Below are positions 26,001 to 32,643 of a stretch of DNA of 64,000 nt, in pieces (within the stretch, counting starts at the first letter, position 1; the number at the start of each line of letters is the position of its first letter). The position numbers were made by a program, and so were the translations under genes. The stretch spans positions 1-64,000 of the forward strand of contig SVMG01000002.1 of NCBI GenBank assembly GCA_015067545.1. Reading direction: 5' to 3'. The notes under the pieces are model-generated. The model worked only from the letters and a program-made list of their open reading frames with translations. It was not told where the DNA came from and did no database searches. Source of the stretch: Oscillospiraceae bacterium (lineage in GTDB: Bacteria; Bacillota; Clostridia; Oscillospirales; Oscillospiraceae).

Positions 26001-26544
26001 TGGACAGCGTCGCGCTGAGATCGGGGGCTGGCAGTATGGGGATCAGACGGATTTCTGTGTCGTTACCCTCCAGAGTGATGCCGTCAGTAAACTGTGCAGA
26101 GAAGGTGGTTACCGTATTATTGGCGGCGGTTTCAAATGCGCCGGCATTTACGGCACTCTCTGCAATTTCGAGACGAATGTCCTGAATGTTTCCGTTGTCG
26201 TCCACGTACTTGACCGGGAAATCAAAGGTGTACATGGTTTTCGTGCCGTCGATGTTCAAGAAAATGATCTTGTTCAGGTCGGTGCCTTCGTCTTCATAAC
26301 ACCGCGCAATATGGTTCTTCTCGACGGCTTCATTGTAATCGATGGCCGCGGGAACAATGGATGGATCCAGAACGCCGTAGATATCTTCTGCGGTCGCAGT
26401 TCCTGCAAGGAAATCTGCTATCGTGGGTGTGGTTTCCTCAACGGACTCTTCCACCGTAACCGCAAACACAGATTCCGGCAGAAGTGAGGTACATATGCTG
26501 AATATGAGCAGTACCGCCAAAAACCTCAAAACCTTTTTCTTCAT
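23020..26544 (-). CDS. Secreted modular protein with DNRLRE, Ig-like, ricin-type lectin and C-terminal CHAT/caspase-like domain
   Basis: This 1174-residue protein starts behind AAAGGAGG with a signal peptide (MKKKVLRFLAVLLIFSICTS). Visible parts in order are an N-terminal beta domain, a DNRLRE-type region (about 330-500, ARILMRFPGLDMSQLAGATV), a BIG2-like Ig domain (about 515-585, ITWASSNTGIATVTASGVV), a ricin-type region (about 590-730), a second Ig-like part, and a second ricin-like region (about 825-975, TYYLRNKETALYADIY). The C-terminal 190 residues contain VFFIHTHGNKT (His near 1042) and LLLTCNTGVDF (Cys near 1080), the His/Cys dyad layout of CHAT and other caspase-fold peptidases. I infer a secreted cysteine peptidase with carbohydrate-binding modules. 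It shares its N-terminal plan with the RHS protein. Confidence 0.82.
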   Translation of the reverse strand: MKKKVLRFLAVLLIFSICTSLLPESVFAVTVEESVEETTPTIADFLAGTATAEDIYGVLDPSIVPAAIDYNEAVEKNHIARCYEDEGTDLNKIIFLNIDGTKTMYTFDFPVKYVDDNGNIQDIRLEIAESAVNAGAFETAANNTVTTFSAQFTDGITLEGNDTEIRLIPILPAPDLSATLSTTDMVATTATAQRIDADTVAYPYDAKTTVEYSLTYTGFKEDIVVSEYTGQTEYPFRLLTNGLALEEIGGSFFLVDDQGNIEASIGDIIIFTADERNNAFGDIEPKTIVENQEYLLNIVVDAEYLADPATTYPIRIDPTVKINYNYGAGAVEDITISTNTNFSGSYDYLFVGRRQTEGIARILMRFPGLDMSQLAGATVTDAHVRIRDMMCEDVPLDVSCHIFTGNVWAESSATWANCSPDSYVSTPLSTNTLKWSIGNTFSNKHWYQFDVTEAVQGWVNGNYSQNKGFLFKVASTVENGSTIQNRTFGSYNRTNYRPSLTVTYSVGGGTVSIREGGTSTLSAAGITGTITWASSNTGIATVTASGVVTGVKAGHTTVTASVNGVVEKTFDVYVAVADGVYYIKNNNSGYYVGVEDSNIMSASGVIQEPQRTSNPRKYSQLWKITYLADGKYSIRPMHQLNTGLSAYQTDVNIWDIDETDSISAVADDCEWTISYSSSGYVFRHEGLAARTLVPVNHSTSGNAALTVESPSSISAAHLWTLENVTSTIQNTIIFYDKEKKVLSLNPVRYIAPEESKTCAGLKLYASFVSVYTNEQDIVWSVGDADIAVIDAATGKITGNTPSAVTAVNASMTYNGTTYSRSYTMNVTAVPNGTYYLRNKETALYADIYNQTAANGITVQQWEFSGDDSQKWKVTHRGDGTYTIRTAATTSYVYMGVSGNSVASGANIVLCTGTVEDGMRWIIQTTASGAYRFIPKSGESANLVLTALGSNPSGNGATLQQRTYINDVYYEDEWKIIYTGNVNFYALKHSDGGLRSDYFEYAKYWFRREDGNAFSNVTTQYAEAWSKEAMIAALQNYNVFFIHTHGNKTAFQIGSNNTLLTMWDINEEDFSNLEIALLLTCNTGVDFDESHITNNSPVNIIEAMVIQGAETVIGFSETTYVDDCNQFAEDFAKQIAFYGLTVEEAIDALQLEFYDKNMKDLAVIAGNPGNALLGG

Positions 26545-26619
26545 TTGATTTGCCTCCTTTGTTTTTATTTACTCGCGGAATTCTATCCACATTACAGATA
26601 ACGAACTAAAACAATAGAA

Positions 26620-26844
26620 TTAGACATTAGAAGAATCAAAACGTTGCCAATTAAGCTTTTGACCGCAGCGGTCGCAAAAGGACATATATTCCCTGTCCAA
26701 GGTATTGACGCATCGGGGACAGATAGGATAAGCGTTGCCATTTGCGAATATCCGTACATCCTTCACCGGAAGAGGCACTCTGTAAGTATACGCCCCGAAG
26801 CGGGATACTTCACGCAGCTTTGTTGTCGGCAGCTTCAAAGGCAT
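26620..26844 (-). CDS. Small zinc-ribbon protein
   Basis: This 74-residue protein overlaps the 3' end of the XRE gene by 35 bp. The ATG at 26844 (MPLKLPTTKLREV) is preferred over one at 26880 deeper inside the XRE gene, though neither has a strong site. It has a C-terminal zinc ribbon, CPRC followed by CDRCGQKLNW, with 17 residues between the pairs. The first half is basic and aromatic (FGAYTYRVPLPVKDVRIF). Coupling with an XRE protein suggests a regulatory pair; the function is unknown. Confidence 0.6.
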   Translation of the reverse strand: MPLKLPTTKLREVSRFGAYTYRVPLPVKDVRIFANGNAYPICPRCVNTLDREYMSFCDRCGQKLNWQRFDSSNV

Positions 26845-27073
26845 CGCGCAGCTCCTCCAGAAAAGCAACGGGATCCGCACATACGTAAATCAAAAAACGT
26901 GCAAGCGTCAGTGCGCTGCAGGATGTTTTTCCGTGGTCAAGATCCACATAGGTACGGGCGGCCATAGCCAGGCGATGTGCCATTTCTTCTTGGGAGATAC
27001 CCAGGGATTCACGGGCGTAGAATAACTTGTCGTGGAAGAATGATTTCAGGACGTTTATGTAGTGTTTTCGCAT
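26810..27073 (-). CDS. XRE-family helix-turn-helix regulator
   Basis: This 87-residue protein starts at the ATG at 27073, behind AAAGGAG. Residues 15-70 form a Cro/CI-type domain (RESLGISQEEMAHRLAMAAR, TYVDLDHGKTSCSALTLARF), ending in a helix FLEELRDAFEAAD. The recognition helix is shorter and less polar than usual, so DNA binding is likely but not certain. It is followed by the overlapping zinc-ribbon gene. A tandem 10-mer upstream of the start (27091-27110) may be its own operator. Confidence 0.78.
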   Translation of the reverse strand: MRKHYINVLKSFFHDKLFYARESLGISQEEMAHRLAMAARTYVDLDHGKTSCSALTLARFLIYVCADPVAFLEELRDAFEAADNKAA

Positions 27074-27090
27074 GGTTTTCTCTCCTTTTC

Positions 27091-27110
27091 GTCAGAATTC
27101 GACAGAATTC
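27091..27110. promoter_or_regulatory. Tandem 10-mer before the XRE gene, possible operator
   Basis: GTCAGAATTC and GACAGAATTC stand head to tail, giving two GAATTC palindromes one helical turn apart, 18 bp upstream of the XRE start. The position fits autoregulation. Confidence 0.4.
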
Positions 27111-27168
27111 TAACCATCTTCAGGAGAATGCACCATGAGGCATACCTCAGGAATTTCCAGATAATTTT

Positions 27169-27196
27169 GCGTCACATTGTATAATGTGACGCTTTT
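27169..27196. terminator. Bidirectional-looking stem-loop between XRE and Fic genes
   Basis: GCGTCACATT (27169-27178) pairs perfectly with 27183-27192 around GTAT, followed by TTTTCTTT on the plus strand; the minus side continues AAAATTAT. No plus-strand gene precedes it. The remaining gap 27197-27368 holds nothing recognisable. Confidence 0.6.
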
Positions 27197-27368
27197 CTTT
27201 CGTTATTTAGGGAGTCGGACAAGAATTACCGTCTGCATTCCAACATATTGTGCGCAATGGCATAGCAAAAGATCCGCCATCGTTGCTTCAAATAACGAAG
27301 GGACTATATTTATTTAGACATATGATATGCGTTTATGGGGTATCCTTTTTTATTTCCTTATTTAAAAA

Positions 27369-27442
27369 GTTCCCCAATTATACATAGATTGCTTGCATAT
27401 TGGGGAACATTTTGTTATAGTATATAAAAGAAAGTTCCCCAA
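27369..27442 (+). promoter_or_regulatory. Three GTTCCCCAA sites around the Fic promoter
   Basis: GTTCCCCAAT (27369-27378) and its inverted copy ATTGGGGAAC (27399-27408) form a 10-bp palindrome pair with a 20-bp gap. A third copy GTTCCCCAA (27434-27442) runs into the AAGGAGG ribosome binding site of the Fic gene. AT-rich sequence with TATAGTATATA lies between the second and third copies and is the likely -10 region. Binding would block transcription and possibly translation initiation. Confidence 0.62.
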
Positions 27443-27454
27443 GGAGGTTTTGTT

Positions 27455-28393
27455 ATGGAGAACACTTACTCTAAAATTCAAGAATTACTGCATCAAAAAG
27501 CAGATTATCAGGCGCGACTGAATCTGATCCCTTATGAGGGTACCCCGGAGATCAAAGACCGGGATGGGCAAAAGTATTTATATATGCGCAAACGGGTGGG
27601 CAGCCGGGTGACCTCTACCTATGTGGACTCCTATACCGAAGAGCTGTACCAGCTACTGCTCCGCAATTCTCGGGAGGCACGGGAACTCCGCAAGCAGATC
27701 CGCAAGGTAGAGCGGGAATTGGCAGCATTAGGCTACGAGGAAACAGAACTCTCTCCCCGTGTAATGCTGAATCTAGACTTTGCCCGCGCCAATATGAAAG
27801 CCAACATCTACGACCAGGCAGTTTTGGAAGGCGTCGCTACCACATTTCCCCAAACCGAGGACATTATCGAGAACGGCATTGTGTCCGGCATGAAGCCCAC
27901 AGATGTGCAGAAAATCTTGAACCTGAAGCACGCTTGGGAATTTATCCTGGACAAGGATGTTCTAAGCTACGGCACGGACTACCACATCCTTTGCCATATT
28001 GCCAAACTGGTAAACGAAGGCTTCTATTCTGACGGTGGCCGGATTCGCGGTGTACCGGTTACTATTGGTGGCACAACCTATATTCCTCCGCTGCCTATCG
28101 AGACTATCGTCAAGGAAAACATTGATGCAATCATCCACGAGAGCACTGATGCGGTGGGCACCGCTATCAAGTTGTGCCTGTACTGTATGAAGGCCCAAAT
28201 CTTCAATGATGGCAACAAGCGTGCTGCTGTGATTTTCGCCAATCATTTTATGATTACCAAGGGACAAGGCCTGCTGGTGATCCCCCAGGAGCATGTCCCG
28301 GAATTTAAGCACCTGTTGGTTGCTTATTACGAGGATCGGGACAACGGAGAAATTGTGGAGTTTATGCGTAACCTTTGCTGGCGGACATTCTAG
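27455..28393 (+). CDS. Fic-family protein with an altered catalytic motif
   Basis: This 312-residue protein starts behind AAGGAGG. The N-terminal 100 residues are helical and basic (EARELRKQIRKVERELAALG). The Fic domain follows: LEGVATT near residues 124-130 matches the inhibitory helix of class II Fic proteins (E125). The Fic loop reads KAQIFNDGNKRAA at 246-258, where canonical proteins have a histidine two residues before the phenylalanine. Here that position is Gln248, while F250, D252, G253, N254, K255 and R256 are kept. The missing catalytic His questions AMP transfer; the protein may have another role. AbiH follows 32 bp later, so the two may be one antiphage or toxin unit. Confidence 0.82.
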   Translation: MENTYSKIQELLHQKADYQARLNLIPYEGTPEIKDRDGQKYLYMRKRVGSRVTSTYVDSYTEELYQLLLRNSREARELRKQIRKVERELAALGYEETELSPRVMLNLDFARANMKANIYDQAVLEGVATTFPQTEDIIENGIVSGMKPTDVQKILNLKHAWEFILDKDVLSYGTDYHILCHIAKLVNEGFYSDGGRIRGVPVTIGGTTYIPPLPIETIVKENIDAIIHESTDAVGTAIKLCLYCMKAQIFNDGNKRAAVIFANHFMITKGQGLLVIPQEHVPEFKHLLVAYYEDRDNGEIVEFMRNLCWRTF

Positions 28394-28425
28394 TTCCGCC
28401 ATAGATAAGAGAGAGGTAAATACTA

Positions 28426-29346
28426 ATGAATATTACTTTTTTGATTGGTAATGGTTTTGACAGGAATCTTGGCCTTAAAACAACATACTCCGAATTCATT
28501 AAGTGGTATAAGAAAACCCCTGCTAAAACAGACACTTTGAAGAAATTCCGAGAATACATTAATGATAATGAGGAATTATGGTCTGCGGCAGAGGAAGAAT
28601 TAGGAAAGTATACCGCACAATTCGATGCAGGTGCAGGAGCTGCGTTCAATGAGTGCCATAAGGATATTTGCGAACATCTTGCTTGCTATTTGAAAGATGA
28701 GCAGGGAAAATTTGAGAGCCAAGCGCTTGTTAATGAAATTGAAAATGCTTTTTCGCAGTTAAAGGCTCTTTCTTCGCCTTTTCACACACAAGAAAAAGAA
28801 GTGCTGGATGCTGTTTATACTAATCGCAGAAACGAAAATGTTATCTTCAATTTTATTACATACAATTACACTGACACACTTGACCAATGTCTTAAGTTGG
28901 CTCAAAAAAAGCAAGGGCTTTTGGGTACTCACAAATATGACACCTCCATCCTCAATCACACAGTCGGTGCGATTCACCATGTACATGGCACAGTAAATTC
29001 GCAAATGGTTTTCGGTGTTAATGATAAGTCGCAAATCGCTAAACCAGATATTTTTAATTGTGAATATGGTGATTTGTATGAGGAACTTTTGATCAAACAG
29101 CAAGCGAATCAAGGATACCAAGAAAACGCCGATGCAAAAGCGAAAAAACTTTTGAATGAAAGCCATATTCTGTACATATATGGAATGTCAATTGGTGCTA
29201 CTGATAAATTTTGGTGGGAGCGAGTCTGTGCTTGGCTGACAGGAAACGCTGAGCGCCATGTCGTCTTATTCTGTTATGATATCCAGCAGAAGGGGTTATC
29301 GATATTGACCGCAAAATTGCGGAACGGAAAGCTAAGCGCACAATAA
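28426..29346 (+). CDS. AbiH-family abortive infection protein, C terminus frameshifted
   Basis: This 306-residue frame begins NITFLIGNGFDRNLGLKTTY, the AbiH signature, with FNFITYNYTDTLDQ and HHVHGTV later and HILYIYGMSIGATDKFWWER before the break. After HVVLFCYD (near 29280) the expected continuation lies in another frame: PAEGVIDIDRKIAERKAKRT, then IHVTNANIFQGLTDIARD, ending at a stop at 29528. A 2-bp gain or 1-bp loss around 29278-29283 explains this; the present frame ends in an unrelated tail at 29346. It lies behind the Fic gene and is AT-rich compared with its neighbours. It is either inactivated by mutation or a sequencing error. Confidence 0.82.
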   Translation: MNITFLIGNGFDRNLGLKTTYSEFIKWYKKTPAKTDTLKKFREYINDNEELWSAAEEELGKYTAQFDAGAGAAFNECHKDICEHLACYLKDEQGKFESQALVNEIENAFSQLKALSSPFHTQEKEVLDAVYTNRRNENVIFNFITYNYTDTLDQCLKLAQKKQGLLGTHKYDTSILNHTVGAIHHVHGTVNSQMVFGVNDKSQIAKPDIFNCEYGDLYEELLIKQQANQGYQENADAKAKKLLNESHILYIYGMSIGATDKFWWERVCAWLTGNAERHVVLFCYDIQQKGLSILTAKLRNGKLSAQ

Positions 29347-29533
29347 CCCAATATTCACAATTAGACGATCAAAAAAAGCAAGCAATAGAGCCCCGAATAC
29401 ATGTTACCAATGCGAACATTTTCCAAGGGCTTACCGATATTGCAAGGGATACCACCAAGGAATACTTAGCTGCTTCCAAAGAAATCCGAGAAAAAGGAAC
29501 GGAAGAGATTGCTGCTGCAATTTCGTAATCTAA

Positions 29534-29576
29534 AAAGGCAAGCACAGCCGCCTCCATTGTAGGAGGCGGCTGTGCT
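29534..29576 (-). terminator. Terminator of the spore protein gene
   Basis: A 15-bp perfect stem (AGCACAGCCGCCTCC at 29541-29555 with 29562-29576, 6-nt loop) is followed on the minus strand by TGCCTTTTTAG. It may also stop plus-strand transcription from the Fic/AbiH genes. Confidence 0.87.
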
Positions 29577-29579
29577 GCT

Positions 29580-29837
29580 CTATACGCCAATATGTACAGC
29601 GTACTGTACAGCGATTTGGTGGCCTTGTGCTATGCGGTTTTCTCTGTGGAATATCAGGAGTCGTATGGGACAATTGTTCTTGACCATCTGGCCGCCGACG
29701 GAGCCGGCCTCGCGGGAGGTCAGGTGACCGTTGTAGCCGTTGGTCAGGTTAACGCCGACTTCCTGAGCTGCCTGCATCTTGAACTTGTCCATTGCTTCGC
29801 GAGCCTGAGGGACATTGATCTGATTGTTGTTCTTCAT
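29580..29837 (-). CDS. Alpha/beta-type small acid-soluble spore protein with unusual tail
   Basis: This 85-residue protein starts at the ATG at 29837, behind AAAGGAG. Residues 5-50 carry the family pattern: VPQAREAMDKFKMQAAQEVG with the germination-protease-type region, and YNGHLTSREAGSVGGQMVK. Such proteins coat and protect DNA in spores, so the organism is a spore former. Normally the protein ends 8-12 residues after GGQMVK; here 35 unrelated residues follow (NNCPIRLLIFHRENRIAQGH). A one-base shift after MVK would give a stop eight codons on, so a frameshift near 29690 is possible. Confidence 0.87.
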   Translation of the reverse strand: MKNNNQINVPQAREAMDKFKMQAAQEVGVNLTNGYNGHLTSREAGSVGGQMVKNNCPIRLLIFHRENRIAQGHQIAVQYAVHIGV

Positions 29838-30025
29838 TTCCAAATACGCTCCTTTTTGCTTCTTTCGCGGTTTTTCTTCCGCAACCATAGCATGGCCTTT
29901 TTGGAATGAAATATGATTGTTTCTTTTCGGAAATTGAAATAAAAAATGGAAGTTTTGCAAAAGAGTGTCCATTTTTTGATGCCTGCTTCGTTATAATATG
30001 CAGAAAGAAACGGAGGTATCATACC

Positions 30026-31219
30026 ATGAAACGATTTTCTTATGTAATTGCTATGCTAACGGTGGTTCTCTGCCTGTGCGCCGCATGTCAAAAAGAATGT
30101 GTCCACGACTACCATTCTGAGATCACGCAAGCGGCAAGCTGCACCAAAGCGGGCGTGGAGACCTTTACCTGCGTCTTGTGTCAGGATAGTTATACACAGC
30201 CTATCCCGTTTTTAAATCATGTATACGATAATGGTACCGTTGAAAAAGAAGCTTCTTGCTCCGAAGAAGGCCTTCAGAAGTATACCTGTACCGGCTGCAA
30301 CGGAAGCAAGTATGAGCAGATCGAAAAAATCCCACACACCTTGGGTGATGCCTCTGTCACCAAGGAGCCCAACTGCTCAGAAGAAGGCGAACGCACCGGA
30401 GTCTGCGCTGTCTGCGGTGCAGAAAATGTGGTAGAGAAGATCCCCGTCAATGATGTCCACTCCTTTGAAAATACGGTGATCCGGGAAGCTACCTGCACTG
30501 ATCCCGGCGAGGGACTTGACACCTGCACCTTGTGCGGGCATACCCAAGCCTGCCAGTATTCTTACAAAGCACATACCTTTGGTCAGCCCGAGACCGTTAC
30601 AGCCGCGACTTGTACCAAGGACGGCAAAGCAAAAGTGACCTGCTCAGCTTGCGGAGCGACTGAGGATCGTAATATCCCTGCCGCCGGGCACAAATGGACC
30701 GGTGCGACTTGCACCCAAGCAAGCACCTGCTCTGTTTGCGGTGCTACCGGCAGCAAAGCAGACCACGATTATGAGATCACCCGTCAAACCGACGCCAATC
30801 CTAAGTACTACGCCAAACAGGTGGACAAACAATGCAAAACCTGTGGTGTTCAAAAGACTCTCTACTATGTAAACGACATCGAGGTCGATATCGAGGCCAT
30901 TCAAAAGGCTTTGGATGACTACGCCAAAGCCTATGGCTTTGTTAACATCGTCCACTCTGTAGATGGCCTGAACAGCAACCAGAAAAGCAATAAAACGCTA
31001 GAGGTATTCAAATTCGATTGGTATAAGGATCCTGTTGATGAGCTGATCAGACAGGGGAAGCTTCTGATCGACAGCAAATATAATTCCATTAAAAATTCCA
31101 CCTTCCCCATGGACCAAAGATTGCTGCATCTGCAGGCTGGCTACTGGTCCAGCGGTTCTTTGGGCACCGGTATGTTCCAGGTCTACATTGGCCTCACTAC
31201 ACTCCCTGCGGAAGGATAG
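30026..31219 (+). CDS. Lipoprotein with paired-CxxC repeats
   Basis: This 397-residue protein starts at the ATG at 30026, behind CGGAGGT; an upstream in-frame ATG is unsupported. The signal peptide MKRFSYVIAMLTVVLCLC ends in the lipobox CAAC (Cys21). Residues 35-260 hold about six repeats of about 40 residues with the pattern C-T-x-x-G followed by TCxxC (FTCVLCQDSY, YTCTGCNGS, DTCTLCGHT, VTCSACGATE), likely structural or metal/disulphide modules seen in many clostridial surface proteins. The C-terminal 130 residues form a separate domain (DIEAIQKALDDYAKAYGFVN) of unknown function. It stands alone with its own terminator. Confidence 0.78.
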   Translation: MKRFSYVIAMLTVVLCLCAACQKECVHDYHSEITQAASCTKAGVETFTCVLCQDSYTQPIPFLNHVYDNGTVEKEASCSEEGLQKYTCTGCNGSKYEQIEKIPHTLGDASVTKEPNCSEEGERTGVCAVCGAENVVEKIPVNDVHSFENTVIREATCTDPGEGLDTCTLCGHTQACQYSYKAHTFGQPETVTAATCTKDGKAKVTCSACGATEDRNIPAAGHKWTGATCTQASTCSVCGATGSKADHDYEITRQTDANPKYYAKQVDKQCKTCGVQKTLYYVNDIEVDIEAIQKALDDYAKAYGFVNIVHSVDGLNSNQKSNKTLEVFKFDWYKDPVDELIRQGKLLIDSKYNSIKNSTFPMDQRLLHLQAGYWSSGSLGTGMFQVYIGLTTLPAEG

Positions 31220-31230
31220 AGGAAAATTGC

Positions 31231-31268
31231 AAGTGCCGCTCCGGAAAACCGGATCGGCACTTTTCTTT
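31231..31268. terminator. Bidirectional terminator
   Basis: AAGTGCCG (31231-31238) and the inner TCCGG pair with 31247-31262; TTTTCTTT follows on the plus strand. It lies between the convergent CxxC lipoprotein and anti-sigma-like genes. Confidence 0.85.
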
Positions 31269-31977
31269 ATGTTTCGTTTTCCTCGGGAAATTCCCGGTAT
31301 CGGACACTTTCTGCCAGGGCGATCAGTTCGTCTTTTTCCAAATCTGCGTGGATTTGGAACATCACGCCGCTGTGCTTGCTGTTCCATATGATCACATTGC
31401 ACTGCTTTTCTTCTGTAGTGGTGTAAAGATCTGCTGTCACACCACCAACAGTGACACGCTCATGCTCATATCCTTCCACATTCAAAAACAGCTCTCCAGC
31501 GCCGACGGCATAGTGATAGTTAAAGTCGAGCATCATTCCCGTATTGCCGGTATAAAGATATGTTTTTCCTTCCACCCTTGGAGTCTCCAGTATCAGCGAA
31601 TAGCCCTCGGGGAGCGTCGGCAGGTAGTAATCATATTTCATTTCCGTGGCAGCATCCGGTAAACCCTGGGCATCTGCATTGACATAGTGGGTGTACGGGC
31701 CTACAGATTCTGTCAAAAACCAACCGAGAATACTGGCCCGTGCCTCCGGGCTGACGGCCAGCACAGCACCAAACATCGTCGCCATCACCAGTACCACCAC
31801 CGCTGCATAGCGCAGCACCCGATACCCCACTGGATGCTTGGCCCGGCGTGTCAGCTTCCTGATTTTCTTCTCAAATTGTCCGGAGAACTCATGTGGCCGT
31901 TCTTCTGCTGTCAAGGCCAACAACAGGGTCTGTTCTGCTTCTGCAGCCGCATTTTGCAGCATTTCTTCCGTTACCAT
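31267..31977 (-). CDS. Anti-sigma-like membrane protein (paralogue of 20778-21494)
   Basis: This 236-residue protein's start ATGGTAA overlaps the sigma factor stop. The cytoplasmic N terminus (VTEEMLQNAAAEAEQTLL) is followed by a basic juxtamembrane stretch, a membrane helix (YAAVVVLVMATMFGAVLAV) and SPEARASILGWF. The outer DUF4367-like domain contains PEGYSLILETPRVEGKTYLY and GGVTADLYTT. Compared with the paralogue at 20778, domain order, length and the overlapping junction are the same. The pair probably senses an envelope signal. Confidence 0.8.
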   Translation of the reverse strand: MVTEEMLQNAAAEAEQTLLLALTAEERPHEFSGQFEKKIRKLTRRAKHPVGYRVLRYAAVVVLVMATMFGAVLAVSPEARASILGWFLTESVGPYTHYVNADAQGLPDAATEMKYDYYLPTLPEGYSLILETPRVEGKTYLYTGNTGMMLDFNYHYAVGAGELFLNVEGYEHERVTVGGVTADLYTTTEEKQCNVIIWNSKHSGVMFQIHADLEKDELIALAESVRYREFPEENET

Positions 31978-32492
31978 TCGATCCCCGCCTCCTCACACAG
32001 CAGTCTCAGTTTTGCCTTGGCTCTTTGATCCAGTTTTTGCGCATTGGACAAGCTGATTCCCAGAATCCTTGCAATTTCCTTGTTTTCGTAGCCATGACTG
32101 TACTTAAGAATGATCACGCTCCGCTGACGGGCAGGCAATTTCAAAATACACTCTGCCAAAGTATTGCTGCCGTTGTACTCCACCTGAATACCCACGATCT
32201 CGTCAAGATACTCCACCTGAGGATGGGCGTGCCGCCTTCTGTACATGTCGATGGCTTTGTTCTCAACAATAGTAACGATGTAGCCCTTGGTTTTTGGACA
32301 AATGGGTTCCTCAATTTTATAAATATTTTCCGCAAGCTTCACAAAAGCCTGTTGTACCGCATCCTCGGCATCCTGGGCATCTTGAAGAATTTTATAGGCG
32401 GTGCCATACATGATATCCCTGTATTGCATGTAAATCCGTTCAAATTTTGTCTGTTCCTCCGCGGTCTCGATCATTTGTAAATAAACGAGCAT
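31971..32492 (-). CDS. ECF-type sigma factor (paralogue of 21488-22009)
   Basis: This 173-residue protein is exactly the same length as the other sigma factor here. Region 2: DIMYGTAYKILQDAQDAEDA and VQQAFVKLAENIYKIEEP. Region 4: LPARQRSVIILKYSHGYENK and IARILGISLSNAQKLDQRAK. The start ATG at 32492 follows CAGGAGGATAG. Both sigma proteins share LVYLQMIET-like starts and CEEAGI-like ends. Two near-identical systems about 10 kb apart suggest a duplication, with possible cross-talk. Confidence 0.87.
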   Translation of the reverse strand: MLVYLQMIETAEEQTKFERIYMQYRDIMYGTAYKILQDAQDAEDAVQQAFVKLAENIYKIEEPICPKTKGYIVTIVENKAIDMYRRRHAHPQVEYLDEIVGIQVEYNGSNTLAECILKLPARQRSVIILKYSHGYENKEIARILGISLSNAQKLDQRAKAKLRLLCEEAGIEW

Positions 32493-32521
32493 CTTTCTAT
32501 CCTCCTGCGATGATTATTTCC

Positions 32522-32550
32522 ATTATATCCCAAATACTTCCTGCCGTCAA
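32522..32550 (-). promoter_or_regulatory. Promoter of the second sigma/anti-sigma pair
   Basis: On the minus strand TTGACG (32550-32545), 17 bp, then TATAAT (32527-32522) and GGAA. It is the same architecture and hexamers as 22039-22067. Confidence 0.8.
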
Positions 32551-32592
32551 TCATTCCCGCTCACCGGGATCGTCCGTTTTCTTTGTTTTCAT

Positions 32593-32625
32593 AAAAATAA
32601 AAAGTGCGCAGCCGAAACTGCGCAC
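32593..32625 (-). terminator. Minus-strand terminator without an assigned gene
   Basis: GTGCGCAG (32604-32611) pairs with CTGCGCAC (32618-32625); on the minus strand TTTTTATTTTT follows. The nitrilase gene to the right already has its own terminator at 32859-32887, so this one may end a short RNA from 32.63-32.85 kb. Confidence 0.7.
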
Positions 32626-32643
32626 CAAAAACACATGCTCCGA

